DNA from: Microbacterium lushaniae
GTDB lineage: Bacteria > Actinomycetota > Actinomycetes > Actinomycetales > Microbacteriaceae
DNA: 64,000 nt
Assembly (NCBI RefSeq): GCF_008727775.1
Contig: NZ_CP044232.1
Coordinates: 2,418,001 to 2,482,000 of the forward strand
Reading direction: 5' to 3'
A program made the position numbers and the translations under genes. This document shows positions 59,227 to 64,000 of the stretch, piece after piece. Position 1 is the stretch's first letter; each line of letters begins with the position of its first letter. The notes beneath the pieces were generated by a model. It made no database searches and was not told where the DNA came from. It saw only the letters and a list, made by a program, of their open reading frames with translations.

Positions 59227-61012
59227 GCGTCGCGGAGTCGTACGGCCCGACGTGCCGGTACCCGTTGACGAAGAACGACGGCGTGGAGTTCAGGTCCATG
59301 ATCTCCGCATCCAGCCGGTCGTCCTGAATGTGGCGCAGCACGCGCGCCGATGCGAAGTCGTCGGCGAAGCGGTCGGGATCCAGCCCCAGCATCTCGGCGT
59401 AGCGGAACAGGTCATCGCGCTCGAGGTGGCCCTGATGCGCGAACAGCTTGGTCGCCATCTGGAGGAACTGCCCCTGTATGGCCGCCGCCTCCGCGGCCTG
59501 AGCGGCCTCCTGCGCGTGCGGGTGGACGTGATCCAGCGGCAGATGACGCCACACCCAGCGGACGTCGGCGCCGAAGTGCTCGCGCACCGCGTCCACCGAG
59601 CCGGTCGCGCGGCTGCAGAAGGGGCACTCGAAATCGCCGTACTCGACGATCTCGTACGGCGCGGCCATGCTGCCTTTGACGTGGTCGCGCGTAGGGTCCA
59701 CCGGTCGGGCCAGCCGCGCTCCGATCGCCTGCGGAGGGCTGAGGCGGTCGCCGATCGCCAGGATCGCCCATCCCAGGAAGAAGGCCAGCACGGATGCGGC
59801 CAGCACGGCCACGCGCGCGATGTCCTGCGTCTCGGGGTCGCTGATGGCGATGGGGACGAGGAAGAGGGAGATGGTGAATCCGATCCCCGACAGCGCCGCC
59901 CCGCCCGCGATGCGGTGAAGACTCAGGCCCGGTGCGAGCTGCCCCCGCCCGACGGCGCACACCAGCCAGGTCGCGCCGAAGATGCCGAGGGATTTGCCCA
60001 CGATGAGCCCCGCGAGGATCCCCCATGCGACGGGCGAGGCGAGGGCGTCGGCCAGGGTCGCGCCGGTGATGTGGACCCCCGCGTTGGCCACCGCGAAGAT
60101 CGGAAGCACCACGTAGAGGATGTAGGGACGCCACGCGTCCTGCACGCGGTCGTTGATCGAGAAGGATTCCCGGAGGCTCCGTGAGACGGCCGCCGCGTAC
60201 CGGGGGTTCGGCGACTCGCGGAAGGCCTGCGCCTGCTCTGCGGCACGTTCCACCTCCGGGCGACGCGGCGGGAAGACGGGGATGAGGAGGGCGACGGCCA
60301 CCCCGGCGAGGGTGGGATGGATGCCGGCGAGGTACACCGCCACCCACAGCGCCGCCCCGAGCAGGACGTACGCCGGCGGACGCAGCGGCGCCGGCAGGAA
60401 CCGCACGACGGCGAGCAGCCCGATGAGCACGACCGCGACCACGAACGGCCAGATGTCCAGGCCGTCGTTGTAGAACAGCCCGATCGCCAGGAGCGCCCCG
60501 ATGTCATCGACCACGGCGAGGGTGAGGAGGAACGTCCGCAGCCGCGCGGAGAACCTCGGCCCGATGATGGCCAGCGCACCCAGGAGGAACGCCGTGTCGG
60601 TGGAGATGACCACCCCCCACGCATCCGGCTCGCCGTCGCCGAGGTTGACCAGGAGGAAGATCAGCGCGGGCAGGATCAGCCCCGCGGCGGCGGCGGTGAT
60701 CGGCACGAGGGCGCGGGAGCGGTCGGTCAGCTCGCCGACGGCGAACTCGTGCTTCACCTCGAGCCCGACGAGGAAGAAGAACAGCGTCATGAGGCCTTCG
60801 TTGACGAAGGCGTGCAGGGTGAAGGTGATCGCGGTGTCGCCGGCACCGAGGGTGAGCGGCAGCTCCCACGTGCCGTCGTAGGACCCGCCCGGGATGTTCG
60901 CCCACGCCAACGCGACCGCGACGCCGAGCAGCATGAGGGCGGCCGACAGCCGGTCGCCGCGCAGGGCCTTCTTCTTGTGCGGACCGGGCCGCTGCCGCTG
61001 GACGGTGGTCAC
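59177..61012 (-). CDS. nhaA: NhaA Na+/H+ antiporter fused to a DsbA-like thioredoxin domain
   Basis: 611 aa. Residues 1-420 are NhaA: FFFLVGLEVKHEFAVGEL, ISTDTAFLLGALAIIGP and the ion-site Asp pair in LAVVDDIGALLAI, then GISLSIP-like GIGFTISLFLVPIAI. Residues about 435-600 are a DsbA-like domain: EIVEYGDFECPFCSRATG (CPFC active site), WVWRHLPLDHVHPHA and cis-Pro segment NSTPSFFVNGY. Similar fusions are known in actinobacteria. The C-terminal domain probably has a redox role; which side of the membrane it faces is not settled by sequence. GTG start 6 nt after CAGGAT. Confidence 0.92.
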   Translation of the reverse strand: MTTVQRQRPGPHKKKALRGDRLSAALMLLGVAVALAWANIPGGSYDGTWELPLTLGAGDTAITFTLHAFVNEGLMTLFFFLVGLEVKHEFAVGELTDRSRALVPITAAAAGLILPALIFLLVNLGDGEPDAWGVVISTDTAFLLGALAIIGPRFSARLRTFLLTLAVVDDIGALLAIGLFYNDGLDIWPFVVAVVLIGLLAVVRFLPAPLRPPAYVLLGAALWVAVYLAGIHPTLAGVAVALLIPVFPPRRPEVERAAEQAQAFRESPNPRYAAAVSRSLRESFSINDRVQDAWRPYILYVVLPIFAVANAGVHITGATLADALASPVAWGILAGLIVGKSLGIFGATWLVCAVGRGQLAPGLSLHRIAGGAALSGIGFTISLFLVPIAISDPETQDIARVAVLAASVLAFFLGWAILAIGDRLSPPQAIGARLARPVDPTRDHVKGSMAAPYEIVEYGDFECPFCSRATGSVDAVREHFGADVRWVWRHLPLDHVHPHAQEAAQAAEAAAIQGQFLQMATKLFAHQGHLERDDLFRYAEMLGLDPDRFADDFASARVLRHIQDDRLDAEIMDLNSTPSFFVNGYRHVGPYDSATLIRALQSGARGAPAPR

Positions 61013-61024
61013 CGCACCATCCTG
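61013..61024 (-). promoter_or_regulatory. Leaderless-type promoter for the nhaA fusion
   Basis: Coding strand CAGGAT (61024-61019), 6 nt, GTG 61012. Confidence 0.5.
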
Positions 61025-61085
61025 CCGCGGCCTCGGCGTCTTGTCTCCTGTTCGCGTGGGGAACGGAGAGGGCCGCCGGGCACGA

Positions 61086-61103
61086 TAGCCTGGATGCAGG
61101 AGG
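61086..61103 (+). promoter_or_regulatory. -10 box and Shine-Dalgarno of the small membrane protein
   Basis: TAGCCT (61086-61091) and AGGAGG (61098-61103) 4 nt before ATG 61108. The leader would be only about ten nucleotides, nearly all of it the ribosome site. Confidence 0.55.
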
Positions 61104-61107
61104 TCCC

Positions 61108-61263
61108 ATGTACGTTATCGCGCTCATCCTGTTCCTCGGCGGGGTGCTTCTCGTCGGCATCTCCTTCGCGCTGGCCCCGTTCCAGGCCCTGTTCTTCATC
61201 CTCGGCATCCTGCTGGTCTCGGCGGCATTCGCGCTGCCGATCCACCTCGGCAACCGCACGTGA
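61108..61263 (+). CDS. Small two-helix membrane protein
   Basis: 51 aa. Two hydrophobic helices (YVIALILFLGGVLLVGISFA and LFFILGILLVSAAFAL) joined by a short loop, with HLGNRT at the end. AGGAGG gives the strongest Shine-Dalgarno in this part of the window, which supports translation. Lies alone, divergent from nhaA. Function unknown. Confidence 0.78.
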   Translation: MYVIALILFLGGVLLVGISFALAPFQALFFILGILLVSAAFALPIHLGNRT

Positions 61264-61344
61264 GCCTGCGGGCCTGACCGCCCGCCGCATCCGCGCCGCC
61301 CGCCGCCCGCGCCCGCGCCATCCGTCCGTCCCGCGCGCATCAGC

Positions 61345-61411
61345 GTCGGATGATCGCGCCTTCGTCGGGCGATGCGGGATGCATCCTCCGACGTTGAGCG
61401 GATGCTCCGAC
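61345..61411. repeat. 67-nt four-box dyad element, copy B1
   Basis: GTCGGA at 61345, GTCGGG at 61364, TCCGAC at 61387 and 61406. It is more degenerate than B2/B3 and lies in the opposite orientation (its left arm GTCGGATGATCGC matches the reverse complement of the right arm of B3). It ends 1 bp before the DUF3817 stop codon. Confidence 0.8.
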
Positions 61412-61412
61412 C

Positions 61413-61877
61413 TCAGTGGCGCCCGCCGGGCGGGCCGACGATGAGCAGCACGACGTACAGCACCACGATCGCCGCGACCAGCAGCAGCGCGAGCACCCAG
61501 GGCCGGCGCAGGAAGAAGCGCAGCATCCGGTCCAGCACCGTGCGGTCGCGCGGGTCGTCGGTCTCCTCCAGCCGCCACTGACCGGTCAGGCGACCGGATC
61601 GGTTCAGCCAGATCTCGGTCGGGATGGTCGCATACGGGATGACCGCGCTGGCGACGGCCACGACGGTGGGCCACGCGCGCCAGCGCTGGTTCAGCGCCAC
61701 CAGGATCGCTGTCGCGCCGTAGGAGAGGAACACGAATCCGTGGATGGCCCCGCCGATCGTGACGGCGACATCCAGTCCGGCGACGGCGCGCACGATGAGC
61801 GCGGCGATGAGAATCGTCCAGGACACCGCCTCCGCGATGGCGAGGGTGCGGAAGAGCGTCAGGGGCGCGCGGAACAC
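61413..61877 (-). CDS. DUF3817 membrane protein
   Basis: 154 aa. The DUF3817 segment has three helices: RTLAIAEAVSWTILIAALIV, HGFVFLSYGATAILVAL and VVAVASAVIPYATIPTEIWL. A fourth helix lies at the C-terminus. The family is common in actinobacteria and of unknown function. GAGGAG precedes the GTG start; a TAGGCT hexamer about 35 nt upstream could be the -10 box. Confidence 0.88.
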   Translation of the reverse strand: MFRAPLTLFRTLAIAEAVSWTILIAALIVRAVAGLDVAVTIGGAIHGFVFLSYGATAILVALNQRWRAWPTVVAVASAVIPYATIPTEIWLNRSGRLTGQWRLEETDDPRDRTVLDRMLRFFLRRPWVLALLLVAAIVVLYVVLLIVGPPGGRH

Positions 61878-61960
61878 GGGGTCTCCTCGTCGGGTGCGGG
61901 AACCCCCAGCCTACGGACCTTCCCTGGGCTCCACCGGCGGCGGCGCTCGGCGCCCGCAGG

Positions 61961-61972
61961 TAACGTGGGGCG
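61961..61972 (+). promoter_or_regulatory. Leaderless-type promoter for the methyltransferase
   Basis: TAACGT (61961-61966), 6 nt, GTG 61973. Confidence 0.65.
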
Positions 61973-63076
61973 GTGGACTTCTCCCTCGATGCTCTCCGGC
62001 GCGATGCCGGCCCCAATGGCGACGCGGCGCATGACGCGGCGGACCGACTGCTCTTGGACGAGTCCGCGCCCGCGCGGACCGCTCTCGACGCGGGCGACAT
62101 CGTCGTGATCGGTGACACCAGCGGGGCGCTGGCGCTGTCGGTCGCGGCAGGCCACGCCGCATCCCCCGTGCGCGTGCATCAGGATCCGCTCTCGGATGAG
62201 CGTGCGCTTCAGGCCAATGCCCGCGCGTTCGGCCTCGAAGGCTCGGTGCGCTCGATGCCCCTGGACGGCGAGCTCCTCCGCGGTGCGCGCGCCGTGCTGA
62301 TGCGACTGCCGCGCTCGCTGGATGCGCTGCGCGACATGGCGGGCCTGATCGCCGCGCACGCCGCATCCGATGTCGCCGTCTTCGCGGGCGGACGGATCAA
62401 GCACATGAGCGTCTCGATGAACGACGTCCTCCGCGAGCACTTCGCGACCGTCGACGTCACGCACGCGCGGCAGAAGTCACGCGTGCTCATCGCGCGTGGC
62501 CCCCACGACGGACGGGATCCGGTGCCCGCCCGTGCCACCCACGACGGCGTCATCGTGTGCGCCTTCGGCGGTGTCTTCGCCGGCGCATCCCTCGACCTCG
62601 GAACACGGCTCCTGCTCGAGCACCTCCCCTCCCCCGGCGACCGTGACCCCTTCATCGACATGGCGTGCGGAAGCGGCGTCGTGGGGGCGGCGATGGCGGT
62701 GCGGCACCCCGGCCTGCAGGTCTACGCCTCCGACGAATCGGCCGCCGCCGTCGCATCCGCCCGTGCCACCGCCGAGGCGAACGGTCTGGCCGATCGGATG
62801 ACGGTGGTGCGGGATGACGCGCTGTCGGCGCTCCCGGATGCCAGCGCGTCTCTCATCGCCCTGAACCCGCCGTTTCACCGCGGCGCCGCCATCGACGAGG
62901 GCATCGCGCCCTCCCTTTTCGCCGATGCCGCGCGCGTGCTGCGCACCGGCGGTGAGCTGTGGACCGTGTGGAACTCGGCCCTGCAGTACCGGCCGGCCCT
63001 GAACCGCCTGGTAGGCCCCACGCGGCAGATCGCCCGCAATCCGAAGTTCACGGTGACCGCCTCCGTCAAGCGCTGA
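61973..63076 (+). CDS. RsmC/RlmG-like rRNA guanine-N2 methyltransferase
   Basis: 367 aa with two methyltransferase-like halves. The C-terminal half is active: SAM motif FIDMACGSGVVGAAMA, acidic VYASDESAAAV and catalytic NPPFHRG. The N-terminal half is a degenerate copy, as in RsmC and RlmG. It probably modifies guanine in 16S or 23S rRNA; which one cannot be told here. It ends before dyad element B2. Confidence 0.9.
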   Translation: MDFSLDALRRDAGPNGDAAHDAADRLLLDESAPARTALDAGDIVVIGDTSGALALSVAAGHAASPVRVHQDPLSDERALQANARAFGLEGSVRSMPLDGELLRGARAVLMRLPRSLDALRDMAGLIAAHAASDVAVFAGGRIKHMSVSMNDVLREHFATVDVTHARQKSRVLIARGPHDGRDPVPARATHDGVIVCAFGGVFAGASLDLGTRLLLEHLPSPGDRDPFIDMACGSGVVGAAMAVRHPGLQVYASDESAAAVASARATAEANGLADRMTVVRDDALSALPDASASLIALNPPFHRGAAIDEGIAPSLFADAARVLRTGGELWTVWNSALQYRPALNRLVGPTRQIARNPKFTVTASVKR

Positions 63077-63092
63077 CCCTGCCATCACCGAC

Positions 63093-63159
63093 GTCGGAGA
63101 AGGCGAAGAAGGTCGGAGGATGCGGGCGGAATCCTCCGACGTTCGCGCGATCTTCCGAC
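63093..63159. repeat. 67-nt four-box dyad element, copy B2
   Basis: GTCGGA at 63093 and 63112, TCCGAC at 63135 and 63154. It lies between the convergent methyltransferase gene and the PIN remnant. Confidence 0.9.
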
Positions 63160-63167
63160 GCGGCGCG

Positions 63168-63374
63168 TCAGACGCTCGTCCCGTCGGGCGTGATCAGCTC
63201 GCCGATGTCAGCCACCCGCACGATGCCCGCGGCCGCGGCGGCCAGCGCAGGGTCGGCCGTGATGAGCGCGTCCGCCTGAAGGGACGCCACCGCGAGGGCG
63301 GTGTCGGCCCAGTCGTTCTGCGCGGCGATCCGCCAGGCGGTCGCACGGGATCCGGAGGGCGGCGGCGGCATCAA
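63168..63374 (-). pseudogene. PIN-domain remnant, 5' truncated
   Basis: About 60 residues look like the C-terminal half of an actinobacterial PIN protein: TAWRIAAQNDWADTALAVAS, then ADALITADPALAAAA and a final VADIGELI. Full PIN domains have about 130 residues with two N-terminal acidic residues; those are missing and the start MMPPPPSG is not family sequence. No upstream frame supplies the rest, since dyad B3 lies there. No antitoxin gene is adjacent. Probably a decayed VapC-like gene. Confidence 0.62.
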
Positions 63375-63416
63375 CGGGTCATGCCCTCATGCTCCCGCGC
63401 ACCGCGGACATCACCA

Positions 63417-63483
63417 CGTCGGAGGAAATGACGAACGTCGGAGGATCCGGGTGGGATCCTCCGACCTTCGTGCGATCATCCGA
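63417..63483. repeat. 67-nt four-box dyad element, copy B3
   Basis: GTCGGA at 63417 and 63436, TCCGAC at 63459 and 63478. The inner stem is 12 perfect pairs (63436-63447 with 63453-63464) with a 5-nt loop. It lies between nrdF and the PIN remnant. Confidence 0.9.
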
Positions 63484-63501
63484 CGGTGCGGATGCGGAAC
63501 T

Positions 63502-64000
<499 letters not shown>

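Noticed and set aside
61345..63483. B elements as a CRISPR remnant
   Set aside because: Copies are separated by genes, are palindromic over 67 nt and have no spacer pattern or cas genes.

Overview
The window is high-GC (roughly 70% by eye) actinobacterial DNA. Gene content and protein style fit Microbacteriaceae, most likely Microbacterium or a close relative. The genus is an inference; the phylum is well supported by the gene order pmt/rsmI/metG/tatD/ksgA/ispE/prs/glmU, the HAIR-type heat-shock operators and the many leaderless promoters. No phage genes, transposases or CRISPR arrays were seen, no plasmid features were recognised, and no gap without a gene exceeds 300 bases.

Layout. 1-0.9 kb: an FAD oxidoreductase split by a one-base frameshift. 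1-2 kb: an epimerase/dehydratase. 2-4.2 kb: a two-component system. 4.2-7.1 kb: a three-gene flavin module (lipoprotein with FMN-binding domain, ApbE flavin transferase, NqrB/RnfD-like membrane protein fused to an NAD(P)H-reductase domain), lying just downstream of prs and glmU. A tRNA-Gln ends one base before the glmU start codon. 9.7-15.9 kb: MarR regulator, ABC-F ATPase, KTSC protein, four-gene osmoprotectant ABC transporter and DUF427. 16-32 kb: the conserved actinobacterial housekeeping block (ispE, ksgA, tatD, metG, rsmI, pmt), interrupted by accessory genes: aldo/keto reductase, Stealth phosphotransferase, phosphoesterase, sugar porter, and an SDR/DDN/TetR cassette. 32-38 kb: aldo/keto reductase, giant HrpA helicase, quinone reductase. 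38-44 kb: an arabinose-type operon (araD, sugar-binding lipoprotein, double ATPase, permease) under a LacI regulator. 44-51 kb: M20 peptidase, Gfo/Idh dehydrogenase, NYN-LOTUS RNase-like protein and a second sugar ABC transporter. 51-54.8 kb: sirtuin, inactive hydrolase-like protein, ATP-dependent DNA ligase, LLM flavoprotein. 54.8-64 kb: a ClpC-type chaperone behind two tandem HAIR boxes, membrane proteins, an NhaA-DsbA fusion, a DUF3817 protein, an rRNA-type methyltransferase, a PIN-domain remnant and the 3' part of nrdF.

How genes work together. The two sugar operons share a design: a strong hairpin follows the binding-protein gene, which should let the binding protein be made in excess over the ATPase and permease. 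The flavin module reads as an electron path from cytosolic NAD(P)H through a membrane flavin protein to a surface lipoprotein. The HAIR boxes predict heat-shock control of the Clp gene.

Two patterns cut across genes. About twenty start codons sit 6-8 nt after a TANNNT-like hexamer, which is the signature of leaderless mRNAs; rsmI and pmt even share overlapping -10 hexamers. Six intergenic palindromes of two unrelated sequence families share exactly the same 67-nt geometry, with four 6-nt boxes at offsets 0, 19, 42 and 61. I consider this the most unusual observation in the window.
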